From Pristionchus mayeri (lineage: Eukaryota > Nematoda > Chromadorea > Rhabditida > Neodiplogasteridae), in NCBI GenBank assembly GCA_036245805.1, contig BTRK01000006.1:56847257-56911256 (forward strand): a stretch of DNA of 64,000 bases, written 5' to 3'. Positions within the stretch are counted from its first letter, which is position 1. Each line of letters begins with the position of its first letter. The position numbers were made by a program, and so were the translations under genes. Below, one piece after another: positions 25,405 through 37,559 of this stretch. Under the pieces are notes generated by a model. The model had not been told where the DNA came from, did not search any database, and saw nothing but the letters and a program-made list of their open reading frames with translations.

Positions 25405-28400
25405 ATGCCAACCTTCCTGCTCCTCCTTCTCATCTCATCTGCCACTTCTCAGTACAATGACACACTGGCCAGTGAGTTCGTAGTTCAAAATTGCTAATAT
25501 TGGAAATATAAATATTATCTGTAGTTCAAGGGACGATTCCTCGTTATCTTCATTGTGTGCAATATGAAACCGCTTTTCGGTAAAAACAGTGCGTAAATTG
25601 AAGAATCGGCAAACCGAATTTTGAAATCTTCGAAAGATATTCACTCTCTTCGCAGGAAGCATAGTTTACCCGTTGGCTGCAGCTGCATACGGTGACAAAG
25701 ATGCCCGGCAAGCATGTCTTGACAAGCACCTCCCAGGAGCAAAGGTTATTTCGAAACAAATCTGATCCTCCCTTGAAAGCATATTGGATGGAGCTCGAGC
25801 AACAATACCCACGATTTTTCGCTCTAGATGCTCTCTCTCTCGGTTCTAAAAGAAGAGAGTAGAATAAAGAGGCGATGAATTCCGAAGTCTAATTTTGTTT
25901 ATTTATCGAACACCACAAGGGTGTTTCAGCAAGTGCAGAATGTGTGTGATAATGGGAAGTGGAAGGGTAAAAAATAAAGTTTATTTCAGATTAGTTTGCA
26001 TGTGGAAGTAGCATGCGATCCGATCGAGGGAGACACGTGCAGTGGTTTCACCTTTGTAGATGAGGGCAGCAAGATACTTGGACTGATTTTCAGGTAAGAA
26101 AGGACCTCCAAGCACACCAATTAATCTAGGCAGTTGAACTTTGTGAGGCCGACTGTTTGAGCTATGTAAGCGTTCTAGAAGTCATTATTTTGATTACTCC
26201 TAGGAATTTTTACATTCCGCTTTATCAGGCGAGGAGTCAGCACTGAATGGAGATTATTTCGAATGAATCGAAGATACATACCATTATTTTTCGAAATATA
26301 TTGCTTGCAGAGGAACGAACAGCGACGAGCAAATTGAATTCGAGACGATCTCTACCATTCAAGACGCCCTGGTATTATTTCTATTATTAAAATACAAGTC
26401 CGGATGCCACGCCGCCTTCGGCGGTGCGACCCGTCCTAGCGAATCCATTTCGCAATCCGGTCAGACGGAACCACAGACAGAGCGCTTTATATATGCATAG
26501 ATTAATGGATTTGCAACAACTGTAACTTAGGTACCCTTCCAAGACGGCGGAATGGTAGCTCCCTACTTCAACACTGCCTTCGAAGCCGTGGGTTATCAGC
26601 AAATTTGAATTCAACTAGGCACCTGAATCTGATCTGTTTTTTTCAGATCTGGGGAACGGGTGGACTGGGAGATGATATACGGAGGCTAAGTGCTGCCCAT
26701 CCTGACTACACTCTTTTTGTAAGTGATCGATAGAACTTCTTATGAAATTAGAGTGAATTCGAAATTCGACTCACGGTCTTTTTATTTTGAATACTCCATA
26801 CCAGTTTGATTTGTGGTTGAACGTATAGGATGATCCACCTCTAATGCTCACCATTCCAATAAGATAGTCAGGCGTATCCTCTCAGATCACCGGCCACTCC
26901 CTGGGTGCGGCTCTGTCGGCAATGGGCGCCATTCGAGTGGTCAAAAACAAGATTCATCCGGTGCAGAAGTGAGATCGATGTTCTTGAAAACAACATTATA
27001 ATTATTTCCATCATAATTATTCATCGGTTTAGAATATTCCAATATATGCAACAGGCTAATTTGAAACATGCTATTAAAGGAGGATGAAAGCGAAAGCTGG
27101 AAATTTGAACGTATTTCATCCTACCACGAAATGCCCCGGCTGTCAATGTGCTAAAAACAGGCCATGCTAAAAACAGTGAAAGTAACACCAATTACCGGTC
27201 CCCGACGCGGCTCTTGGCTACGGAGCGTCTCTCTTTTTTTTCTTATTTTTTGCGTTTGCTCGCTTTGATTGTGTTGCGTTGTTGCTAAACGCATATCTGT
27301 ACTCTAGTTCATCCTGTTATTTCAAAATCAATATTACTTCAATCGATCGATTGTGTGATCTCTTCCCATCCACCCCTTTCACGCGCGCATTCCTTTCAGT
27401 TGGATTCATGAGTTCTATCTTCTTCTTTGGGGCGATTATCTGTGATTCTACTCATTCCACGTCGATAATATTTAAATTGCTTCTGTTTCAACTAACTTTT
27501 GACCCGATTGCCACAATTTCTCCCTAAATGCGTCGTCTTAATTACTTCTTCTTTTTCGTCGTTGGCCCATCTATTATTTACATGTTTTGCTTTCAACCTT
27601 GCTTAATTGCTCATTTTTTTCTTTATTTTCTACCGTTTAATTAATTGTTCATTGAAGCCAGGTCAGCGGTCATCACCGATGATAAAAAATGGGCATGGAC
27701 GGTGCTGCCTTCGCTTCTCCCAGACCTGTCAGTTAGTTTGGCTGCTTCCCACTTTGCTGTATCGATTAATTTCATTCTTGTATTTTAGAACTACGTCCAA
27801 CGTCGTCCGGCCAAGATCATGGCCCTTCCGATGGTGAAAGGCCATCGCGAAAAAGGTTCGTTTCTCTTTCTTCGGCCTATATTTAAATATTACTCGTGTT
27901 TTATTTGTGAATGATTACCTTTTCAATTCATTTATCGTAAAATAAGTTAAGGATATTCAAATAACAATTTAGATAGAAATATTAAAAATATACGAACATA
28001 TTACGCTAGAAAATTAATCAAAGCAATAAATATCAGTCCGTAGCAATGATAAACTTTTTTTATTACTACTCCTCGTCAGTCATATATCCTAGGGCCTCGT
28101 CTGCCATCGAATTGAGGAGAGGGAGATGAGGAAGAGGAGGGGGGAGGAGGGCGTCGTCCTCGCCCTCGTCGTCGTTCTCGGGCGCCTCCTCCTCCAAGTT
28201 GCTGTCGACTCCATGAGGACGAAGAGGACGGGTGAGTGTCTCCCACAACTTCTTAATTAAAAATGGTTCGTAAATTGATTACCTCTCCTTGTTTACCTTT
28301 TGTTCGGCGAGAGCAATTTTTCTTTTCTTCTCCGTAGTCTCTGGGCTCTCGATCATCCTTCCTCGTACCTAGGGTAGGAGTGTAGGCGCGTTTTTTTATA

Positions 28401-31400
28401 TCACAATCCGAACCAGGTACGTGAGAATCTTGACGTCAGTCCTCCAAGTGTGGGTAGCATCTTTCCTCACTTTCCTCCACACTTTGTTTTTATGGGACGG
28501 ATTGGTGTATGATTTTTTTCCCACATGAAAGAAACATTTAGTGCAGGTTATTAGAATTGCTCTCCTACCACTGGTCTCGTTCCGTCAATCACACCCTGTT
28601 TGAGATGATTCCAGTGCAGTATAGTTAATCGAGTGCGCATTTCGTGTCCAGATCTATTTAATGGTTTCAATATTTACCTTAGAAGACTAAATACCTGACG
28701 TAAAAATAATCCTTCGGCGCGTATCTCCAAGCGAGAGCGTTTATGCTCTCACAAGGAGATGTCTGCAGAATCCATGAGACAGATGCGATATCCTCGATAT
28801 TCTTGCTGGTGAATATCTATATGTATTTATTGCGAGAGAGTGATAATGGGAGGGGGTTAGATATGATAATACCTGTTCCTCTAGCCTATCTATGATCCTT
28901 TTAGTCTTGATATAATATTCTGGATTGTACGAGGACGTGTGGCCACACTCGTTGATGAGCTTGAACGAGGGATCCTAGAATAATTCACGAAAACTTCGCC
29001 CATGCTGTTTTTTTTCTAATATCACACTTGATCGAATCTGTGTTTGCCCTGAATGCAGAGGAGAATGGCCCTGAACTTCTCCTGTGCCAACTCCCCATTG
29101 CCTTGAGCACTTATCACGGCATCATAGCATCAGTTTATGATTGGTTTTACCCAAAATCTAACCGATTCCATATACTTGGCCTTGCATACCTAGAATGACA
29201 CTGATTCTCTTCCATTGCCATATCTACCGAACTCACTGTGAGAAGAGTCATAGTGATATTTCTGAAGAAGTGCTAGGGATCATAGAAGTGTTTGATCCCT
29301 GGGTACTTCTCCTTCATCATCTTGGCCACAGCAGAGTGTCTATCCGTCACTACACTTGCAATTCCCTTCGATCCTCCAATCATGAGAGAGAGCTCCCGTA
29401 GCCCTTGCTCCAGTGCAGCCACCTAACATTTTGTTCACCTATTGGTTCGAAATGTGACAAACACACCTCCATTTTAGCTGAGCTTCCTGTTTCACTCTTG
29501 TGGATTAGCACATAGTGAATTGCCTCTCCCGTCTCTGCATTCAGTAGGAAGTAACGGCAGTAGGCCGCCGAATAACCGCGCGAATCGAATGAGCCGTCTC
29601 CACAAATATGTATCTTTTCTCCCTTCAATTCCCTTTCTATTATTAAAAGTATTCTAATCGAACATTGGCAACTCTCTTCCGGAGTTCATCGATTAGTTCT
29701 CCTTGTTTCTTGAAGAATAATTCATCCACTGCAGGACTAACGTAGAACTTCTTCAAACGGTGGAATGAAGTGGTAGAGAGGGGAGTCACTCCACTCATCA
29801 TGAGAAGAAGCCTCAGTTTCTTCAATGAATACTTATTGAAGCGTTAGCGTATAGGAAATACTGACCGTGCCTCCAACTGCCGATAGTATAGCTCCTGAGA
29901 CGAAATCTACATTGATCTTAGGCAGTTTCTCCTTATTCGAGGCCTTAGATGTCTTCAAGACGGGGCTACTATGCCATGTGGCAGTGAAATCACATCTGTT
30001 GCACTCCCTCGTGCATGATGCCGCGAGTCCTACCATGTGGAAGGATAGATGACATTGTCCCTGTTCGCACTTGGGACACTCTAGGAGGAGGGAGGTCAAT
30101 GACTCCTTCGACACTATCATGTAGTTCGATAGAGGGACACTTTCGATGCGGGGAGTGGCAGGGGTAGGAGGAGTCCATTCGGAGCTTTCGTTCATATCTC
30201 GAGCCTTCAAGTAGTTATCAAAAATACCTCATTTTTTTAATAATCTAATTTGAGTTAGTTTAGTGCGAGATGGAATGCAGTAATGATAATTAATGAATAC
30301 CTGTTCAGGTCGGCAACAGCAGACGCAGCAGAGAAGAGGAGATCGAGTTAGGAGTGGAGGAGGACGGACGTAAGACGGAAGAGAGGATTGAAGAGGACGA
30401 GGGCGAGGAAAGACGAAGGAAGATGAAGAGGGGAAGGGCGAGAGAAGAGGGGAACAGGTAGGAGGGAGTACGATAGATGGTTGGGATACTGTAGATGGAG
30501 CAGTCGTCTCCTAAAGGCCTCTGTTTCCGTTGTATGAGATAGATAAATATATTTTCTCCCGTTTAATTGTGTATATTACTCACCACAAAGGAAGGGACAG
30601 CTTCAGGTCGAAGTACGGTAGCAGTTGCCGAGTATGTGTAGTCAGAGGGGGAGAAGTGACTTGCACAGAGATAGGGACACTTGGATGCATTCACCACTGC
30701 CATGAGAGATCTTCTTCCTTCTGGGGTTGAACGGACAGCGTTTATCCACGTTGTCCGTTTCTTCTCATTTTCCGTAAATGCGTGCATCTCTTTCTGGAAT
30801 TTCCTCTGATGGCACACGACGCAAGCTCGTCGTTGCATCTGATAGGGAGGATTACATTAGCAGACGATATAGTATCGACGATAGTTTGCACATGAATATT
30901 ACATTTCAATTAGCAATACTAGCTTGTGGGTATACAAGTACTTTATCATTTAGTCCATGACATAGCTATTCTTCATCGAATAGCGCAGATGGCTTGAAGC
31001 CGGTGTAATGTCCATCGGCACTTGGCCATTTCTTCCGGACGGCATCGATGACACAAGCGGGGAGTCGAACTCTCTGTCCTCGTCCGAGTGGTCCGAGAAG
31101 AGAGGCCACTATCACTCGATAGCACCCGTGTCTTCTCGCCCTCAATAGTAAGTTTCATTCTTTCTATCCATGGTATCTATTTGATTGATATACAGTACGT
31201 GCTAATCGCCTTGACCATGTGCGTGCGCCGCGCTGCGCGGCGGCGTGCGGCTTACGCGGATTGATTTTGCGGGATGAATATTATTTTTCACGATTCGAAC
31301 CTATTACTTTCGAATTCTCCGTAAAATTTCCCATCGAAAGGAGTATTCATTCATATTTTTAAAGATATATTTATATTTATAAATCAATATTTTGAATGCG

Positions 31401-33663
31401 GAATTTCTGCACCCTACCGTAATCTCACTTTACGATAGCGACAGTATCGCAAACTGGGATTACGGTAGGTTGCAGCATTACAGAATTCAAAATATTGATT
31501 TCTTTTTCTAAAAATATGAATGAATAGTCCTTCCGATGTGAAATTTTACGGAGAATTCGAAAATAATAGGTTCGAATCGTGAAAAGCAATATTCTTTACG
31601 CAAAATCAATCCGCGCAAGCCGCGCTCCGCCGCGCAGCGCCGCGCACGCACATGACCAAGGCGATTAGCACGTACTGTAGTGTATTCCGGATACAATAGC
31701 CTTTCAATAGAGTAAACGATTGTTGGAAAGGGGAACTCACTGATTCGCATCGATGGCCACATGTCCACTCGCATAGCCGTAGAGGGCAACTGCAGCTTCC
31801 GTACCCTCAAGTGAGTGATTGAGATGAAAGTTATCAACAATAGGAAGTATAGTAACTAACCGCTTCTGTGAGCAGGTACTCCTTGAAGTATTGATCCTGC
31901 GTAATGCAGGCTTTCCTACCGTGGTCCTTCAGCTTATCCAGCAATCCCTCCTTGAAGAGATTTCCTTTCTTGAGAAGAGGGTAGAGAAACAGCGATTTGC
32001 AGCAGTAATCGTGCTTTTCCTCGAGATCTCTAGGGGGACAACGAGTGCAGGAACACTCCACAGTCTTCTCGAGGTCAACCCCATCTGCGAAGATCTTCTG
32101 CTCCCTCTCCTTGGCTGCTTTGATTCTAGCCAGAATCTTGTCCGCTTGCTTGGGGTCGGGGAGAAAGGGATCGGGAAGTGATGTCATCTAGAGATCAATC
32201 AATCGATCAATTAGTGATACAATAATGTAACTTGTGTAATGAAAAAAAAAACAATCAAGACAATGATAAAATCGTTTGAAAAGAGCTGTTTGTCCCATTC
32301 TTTGCGTACGTGCATCTTTCATCGATTGACTAGACACTTGTCTAAAGGGTCAGAATAGAGACTCAAACGAATGATCTACAATCATGATTGTTCACCGGAT
32401 TGAATTTGTACGGAAAATCGAATTCTTCAATCTCTTTATTGTACCGTTTTGTTGTATTGCATTGTAAAAATGAAAATGTTTGATAAAAGAAATGGAAATG
32501 AGTGTCACAATATGCTAAATAGGTTTCCCTCATTGCATTAATGCAGAAACCACCGCGGCAAAATGTTAGTCCTCGGCGGGAATCGAACCTGTCCCTTTCC
32601 CACTCTCGTTGTCGCCGCTCTACAGATCGAACTAGAAAGAGGAGAAAGAGGTAGTGAGATAGTGTGCGCTGCGCAATCTTTTCGCAGCCATTTCCCTGAG
32701 CTATAAATTACAGTACCCGTGCGCGTATCTCCCTTGATATTTGATCTCCGTTTTTCAAATTTTGGCTTTCTATTGTCGTTCAAGGAATAAATCCGGATAT
32801 ATCTTTAGTAGACGAAGTTCATTTTCCCTTTCCTCCTCCTTTAAGCCACAAATTGGAAGAAATTGTCCGGTTCAGAATAATCTTCTACAACTTTGGTGAG
32901 CCACGAACGGGCGACAAGCAATTTGCGAAGCTCCTAGATAGTTTGGTACGTCAGTGATACTTAGTTGGCGTGAAAAATCGAATAATAGTTATCAGAGAAT
33001 TTGCGAATGCAACGATTATATTCTCTCGACTCTCGACAAACAAATATAACAAAATACAGGTTCAAGGATATCGAGTAATCCACGACAAAGATGTCATCCC
33101 GCACACCCCATACATATCCATGGGATATTATCATCACAAAACTGAGGTGAAAGATATGAAACGAGTAAAGAGTTCGAGATTCGATAACAAGATCTCTTCA
33201 TTCTCTTTACTCAAATGGACAGACATACAAGAGAGATTTCGAATTCAAAAAGAGAAATAATCAAACAATTTCGATAAATTAAGGTGTTCTACGAGAACGA
33301 CATGACTCCTAGCTCCTCATACGTTGTCTGTCAGGGACAGGAAGATCCCAACTGCTCCGCCACATAGTCAGACTTGTTTTCTTTCCTGCTTTTTGCGAAT
33401 AGATATATGAATTGGGCGTAGGGACGGCTTAGTTTTGAAGAGTTGATACTCTTCATTCTACACACACTCTATCAATGATCTGACCGACGAGAGACATCAC
33501 TGAATGAAGGGATCAATTCTTTAAAAAGCCATCACCAATTTTGCGACAAACATAAGCTGATTACTTTAGCACATTCGGCCTCGTCCTCCAACCTGATCAC
33601 TTCTACTATTTCAACTACCACGTGATGAAATACGGCAGATCAGGATGCACAAAAATCGAATAA
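25405..33663 (+). CDS. Secreted class 3 lipase
   Basis: Eleven exons: 25405-25471, 25656-25744, 25990-26093, 26311-26371, 26531-26587, 26647-26718, 26886-26968, 32846-32945, 33060-33146, 33284-33366, 33570-33663; 897 nt, 298 aa. Signal peptide MPTFLLLLLISSATSQ. The nucleophile elbow TGHSLGAALSA carries the catalytic Ser, the Asp is in VIHDKDVIPH and the His in the YYHHKTE region, in the order of fungal-type class 3 lipases. EPRTGDKQFA and the C-terminal Cys-rich tail (VVCQGQEDPNCS, then DHFYYFNYHVMKYGRSGC) match nematode lipases. It should cleave acylglycerols after secretion, for example in the gut; that is family-based inference. Intron 7 is 5.9 kb and contains two antisense genes and transposon debris. 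The exon at 33284 would end in TAG at 33365 if unspliced; splicing at 33366 restores the family tail. Confidence 0.9.
26395..26509 (-). mobile_element. Mini-Helitron, shorter relative of the one at 23426
   Basis: On the minus strand it starts A|TCCATTAATCTATGCATATATAAAGCGC-like sequence and ends with hairpin CACCGCCGAAGGCGGCGTGG then CCGGACTTG|T. 115 bp in lipase intron 4, beginning 23 bp after the donor. The 3' terminus is CTTG instead of CTAG. Confidence 0.65.
28066..30838 (-). pseudogene. THAP-domain DDE transposase, Kolobok-like, decayed
   Basis: Lies antisense in lipase intron 7. The first exon, 30838-30584, encodes a THAP zinc finger: CVVCHQRK, a Trp, then CPYLCASHF and LRPEAVPSF (C2CH). 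Later exons include 30204-29878 with a Cys-rich finger (CPKCEQGQCHLSF, CTRECNRCDF) and about 29835-29650 with SGVTPLSTTSFHRLKKFYVS. About 29625-29465 has ICGDGSFDSRGYSAAYCRYF, and 29427-29220 has VVTDRHSAVAKMMKEKYPG. Further exons at 28985-28880, 28800-28700, 28650-28420 and 28375-28285 lead to an acidic C-terminus ending LGYMTDEE at 28066. GDGxxDSxGYSAxY, TDRH and DPWHFxxxI are blocks I associate with Kolobok-type THAP transposases (family name from memory). Decay: the expected Trp codon of DPWHF is TAG (near 29297), and the junction near 29645 does not join in frame. Could be a domesticated THAP protein, but the breaks argue for a dead transposase. Confidence 0.7.
30966..32187 (-). CDS. P2X7-receptor C-terminal-like zinc-binding protein (P2RX7_C)
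   Basis: Three exons on the minus strand, 32187-31861, 31805-31741 and 31140-30966, give 567 nt (188 aa) with matching phases. The N-terminus is a helical region (ADKILARIKAAKEREQ). Next comes the Cys-rich core (ECSCTRCPP, HDYCCKS, then ACITQDQYFKEYLL), a tract ending YRVIVASLLGPLGRG, and RLPACVIDAVRKKWPSADGH with YTGFKP near the end. This matches the intracellular ballast domain of P2X7 receptors without the channel part. Free-standing copies are common next to transposase-like genes in invertebrates (recollection, not checked). It sits just upstream of the THAP transposase on the same strand and may be a second gene of the same transposon. Intron 2 is almost wholly a palindromic MITE, yet the frame is intact, so it may be functional. 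Confidence 0.75.
31191..31679. mobile_element. Palindromic MITE with TACAGTACGTGC ends
   Basis: 489 bp foldback: TACAGTACGTGCTAATCGCC at the left and GGCGATTAGCACGTACTGTA at the right, arms about 240 bp with GCCGCGC-rich stretches. Fills intron 2 of the P2RX7_C-like gene. Confidence 0.85.
32570..32632 (-). repeat. tRNA-derived SINE-like remnant
   Basis: On the minus strand: TAGTTCGATCTGTAGAGCGG resembles a Pol III A box and GGTTCGATTCCCGCC a B box, about 30 nt apart. No matched acceptor stem, so not a tRNA gene. Confidence 0.5.
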
Positions 33664-34075
33664 CGATATTATCTGCTAATCAAATATTGCCATATCAATG
33701 ATAAAAGGATAAAGTTTTGTGCTAAATTGCATTTATGTTTGACATTGAATGATTATGTTCATAGTATCTTCAGTAAGTACACTCGAATTAGGCAGTTCCG
33801 TTAGTCTCCCCTCTCACAAGGCGCTTTAGTGGTGTCATCAGGCATAATGAACTTTGATGCGGGAGCATGTGGATGAGTGCTTGTTATCTCTCCTTCTCTC
33901 AACTCTCTCATCATTCCCCTGGCGTATGAGCAAGAGAACACCTGACAATCGTCGATGAGTCATCTGCCTCTTCTCTATTTTCTGTTCCCCTCCTTCTTCT
34001 TGCATAAAAGCCGACTCGATATCGAACATTTCGAACATTTCATTCCTTCTTGAAATTTAGTGTCCTGGATCAACA
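33664..34075. other. Intergenic
   Basis: No gene seen between the lipase stop and the orphan secreted gene. Confidence 0.5.
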
Positions 34076-35038
34076 ATGATTCGATATATACTTGTCTGCG
34101 TAAGTTCTTAAACCTATTATTTGGTGAAACACTTGAACTCAGACATTCCTGGCGTGTATTAGTGCTGCGAAATCTCTTCCTTTCGCAGAGTAAGTCATAA
34201 TCTGTCGAATACTTGTGCATCTCCTTCTCAGAAGTGTCTATGATTCGGACAGTATTCGAAGTTGTGCCATCGATTGTTTCGCTAAGAATAGACTCCCATT
34301 CGAGCCTCAATCGAAGAACAAAACTTACTTCGAGGATGTAAAGAGAGGTTATTGCTATTTTTAGTTCCATGTGAAGTTCAGAGTTTGAGAAAAAAATGCA
34401 CGGCTTTTTTTATTCTATGTCCTCTCTCACCCCCAATCTAATCGAGGGACTAAATTATATGATGATACGATTTTCTTGAGAAATCTTGGAAAGTCTCATA
34501 TATTCAGATTACTACACGATCGATGGCGTTGATATTCAAACGAGTCTTTCATACAGAGGCCCGCGAGACAGCGATTTCATTCATGTCTTCTACCAATTGA
34601 GGTGGCAATAATATATTTATTTATCGCTCAGGTTTATGATACTTCCAATGAATATCGAGCAAAACGAAATTTGCCGAAAAATAGCGATATGGCTGCATAA
34701 CTGACATAGACACTCAAAAAATAGTCATAATCAGACGCAACTCGTCCATCACAATCGACCTAGAGGGGAAGCAGATCGATGTCATCTTCGATCCTCGTCA
34801 TCGTCGATCTTGTGATGGCAGTGAATCAATGCTCGCCGCCTTCCGTCGACGACAGACGACGTGCATCTGGAATTGCTATGACGTCGAGAACAAGCTGAGG
34901 GGGAAGTGGAGAAGAGGAGAGGTGAGAGATCAAGGTGTTAATAATTAAGTATAGTTCGAGAAATGATATCACGAAAATAAAGCTTTCTCTTCATTCTAGC
35001 ATGAAAAAAGGGTGATCAACATTTCAAACTCAAATTGA
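34076..35038 (+). CDS. Orphan secreted protein
   Basis: Six exons, 34076-34099, 34143-34189, 34232-34347, 34508-34601, 34735-34921 and 35000-35038, sum to 507 nt (168 aa). Signal peptide MIRYILVCTFLACISAA spans a tiny 24-nt first exon. The mature part has five cysteines (SIRSCAIDCF, RRSCDGSE, TTCIWNC), DVKRDYYTIDGVDIQTSLSY and a basic tail (NKLRGKWRRGEHEKR). I do not recognise the family. Consistent phases, good splice sites and the signal peptide make it a real gene; no function is proposed. It starts 412 bp after the lipase on the same strand. Confidence 0.65.
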
Positions 35039-35500
35039 GAGGATTGAAACATTGATAGAGCAACTTAAGGAGGTATCAATCTTGAACCAGTCGGACTCGT
35101 ACGATAGATGGACATTGGATTCCATCGGTGTCGATGTGTGGCTAGCTATCGTTTCATCCACTTATCAAGGTTTGTTAAATATTTTGTCAAAAATAGATCC
35201 ACGAAGAAATTGCAGTGACGGCGAGATCGGATTAGGAGAAATGCACTGAACGATGATTTTTACTGTACGGCCTCTGCCTACTTCTCTCAGACAGTCACTC
35301 TTATACATAAGCGACGTAATCGATTGAAAATGAACACAAATCTAGCTGAAAATTTCCATGTACGAATGATAAACGTTTTTATTTTTATGAGTTCTCAATT
35401 TATGCATTGTTGAATTACTTTCTCTCGCTACAGTTTGATTAACAATTAGAAATTTCATGGAGGGCGTAAATATTCTTAATGAATCGAGATTACGGTTGCC
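35039..35500. other. Intergenic
   Basis: No gene seen; AT-rich. Confidence 0.5.
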
Positions 35501-35507
35501 GTTGATT

Positions 35508-36494
35508 TGTTATGGACGTGCTGACCGAAATCGACGATACTACACTCACTTTCTCCTTCCTGGCAAACAAGCTGGCAATGACTTGGTAGACTTGGTTTCT
35601 GTTATTGCCGCAAACCTCCGATACGGTGTTATGTAGTAGAGGTTTGAAAGTGGCGCGCTGAGGTTCTGCAGGTTTGCCATCTGTGAACAATTCGATTTTA
35701 TTGAAAAAATAACAATTTGCCGTTTGCGACAAAGATAAAATAGGAACTAGAATGAGAACTATTTCACAAGGACTATTTACCTGTTTTGATACACCAAGCG
35801 CGTTATTGCGAAAATAGTTCTCGTCCAATCTAGAGCCGATCAAATAATAGAAATCGAAGAAACCGGAACGCAGAAAGCAACGATATCCGGCGACGATCCC
35901 TGAAATACCAGATTGACGTTGAACATCACGACGCAGATGAAGAAGCAGGAGGAGGAGGCGAGCATCCGAAAGGTTTTCAACAGACGGTGATCATCCGCAA
36001 AACACATTTTCGGTATGTTGCGTAGCATAGGCATCATATGGATGCCATTTAGTGGGGCGCAGTCCACAAAACATAGGTGACATATCCTACGCCACCTACA
36101 GTAACCAGTTCTCAATTTTTGGCCGCCGTAATACGATCTACCATTATCTAGATACTGTAAGCGCATTAAATGATGGAAATTCGTTCGGAATTCGGGACAC
36201 CGTCTCTTCAGTCTTCATACTCTTCAGACCGGACAAGTGGTGAGAGAGTGTATAGAATGAAGAGAGAGTAGTATCATTTCTCGAACTCTTGTGCGGACCA
36301 CGCCACAAATGTGGTCAAAGTCTGAGAACACCTTTGCGCCAACTATATCACGCATACACACTTTTACCTTTCGAGACTCAGTAAAGTTAAAGTTTGAAAA
36401 AAACAAACTGTCGTCGAATGGCGTAGATGAGCAGTGCGTTTGCTGCAATTCCGACGAAGCCGATGGTATAGCACAGAAGGAGCACAGTCAGCAT
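35508..36494 (-). CDS. Possible multi-pass membrane protein (serpentine receptor-like), incomplete model
   Basis: Minus strand. An exon from 36494 starts MLTVLLLCYTIGFVGIAANA followed by LLIYAIRRQ, a typical first transmembrane helix with an N and a basic loop as in nematode chemoreceptors. Downstream frames give YLDNGRSYYGGQKLR (about 36155), a hydrophobic stretch SSCFFICVVMFNVNLVFQ (about 35950-35900) and a basic/polar tail with NTVSEVCGNNRNQVYQVIAS (about 35640-35560). I cannot place all splice sites and count at most two or three helices, so it may be a truncated receptor, a pseudogene or a mis-assembled model. Confidence 0.35.
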
Positions 36495-37559
36495 CCTAGA
36501 GCTGAAGCAAACACCGCCAGATGTAAAGCATAAATGAACATAACATTGCGTATATTAAATGTGCATATATGTATATTCAAGATAATGGTATGAGTGCCAA
36601 TCATAAAGAGTCTGAAATGGGGACGATGCTTATCAGAGAGGATACATCAATATTTTCTCGGTCAGAGGAGACCAGATAATGAGTACCCCCTGGAGAAACC
36701 AATTTGACCAATCATTCTCAATTCTCCAGACTAGACCGATTCATTCTGGCCTAGCCATGAGGGTGAGCGAATGTAGCATAATTCTGAATGAAAGAGTTTC
36801 CAACAAGGAAGCAAAGGATATATGTGTGGCAGTCACAGGTGAAAATTCAAAACGCAAATACCGTTGACAAACAACAATAATATAATATAATGTGCGATCG
36901 CTAATATATTTAGAAACAATAGAAAAAATCTGCGTTTGAGAAACGGCTCATCGTGCAAAGAAAGACACACACACATATTTCATTACGTTGACAATAGTGG
37001 GAGTTGATTATTTGTGTCTCAAAATTGACTCGACCGATACCAATCTAGATTCTATTCACTACTGTCACCGAATCATTTTCCGCATATTTGCCTGGAAGCT
37101 GAGATACAGCATGACCAGATTCGAAACCGGAAATTTCGTAAAAGATTCTGGGACCAATGACCTATATTTTTCGAATTTATCTCTCCTGGCTATTCTCTCA
37201 CCAAAATATAGGCTTGAACGGGGACAAATTGTTGGAAAATGTTCCCGCACGCCTCCGCTGACTTCCTGTGTTATGCTCGTTTCAGCTGGTTCCTTGTCAT
37301 TTTTGAGAGGGTCCGTACCCGTTCATCCCCTTTTTTCCGTACACGTTCATCAACTTTTGGCTACATTCGGCGAAAATATTCCCCTTCTGACACAACAACG
37401 CGCACTCATCCTTTTCCCATTCCAAGTTCAAGCCCAATTAGGCCTCGTTAGCGCCTCTCGAGTGGATTCTTATCTTGACTTTCGTTCTAACATCCTCCGC
37501 CCCTTCGAGTCTTCTACTATAGTCAATAGGAAGTACCGTATCCTAAACTTCCAGCGTCG
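36495..37559. other. Intergenic between divergent membrane-protein genes
   Basis: No exon trusted. A 191-residue open frame covers 36988-37563 but has no signal, motif or plausible splice context. Confidence 0.45.

Noticed and set aside
32570..32632. tRNA gene on the minus strand
   Set aside because: A-box and B-box like sequences are present, but the acceptor and anticodon stems do not pair; kept as a tRNA-derived remnant.
33365..33367. TAG as the lipase stop codon
   Set aside because: Splicing at 33366 to 33570 restores the Cys-containing tail typical of nematode class 3 lipases, in phase, with a final stop at 33661.
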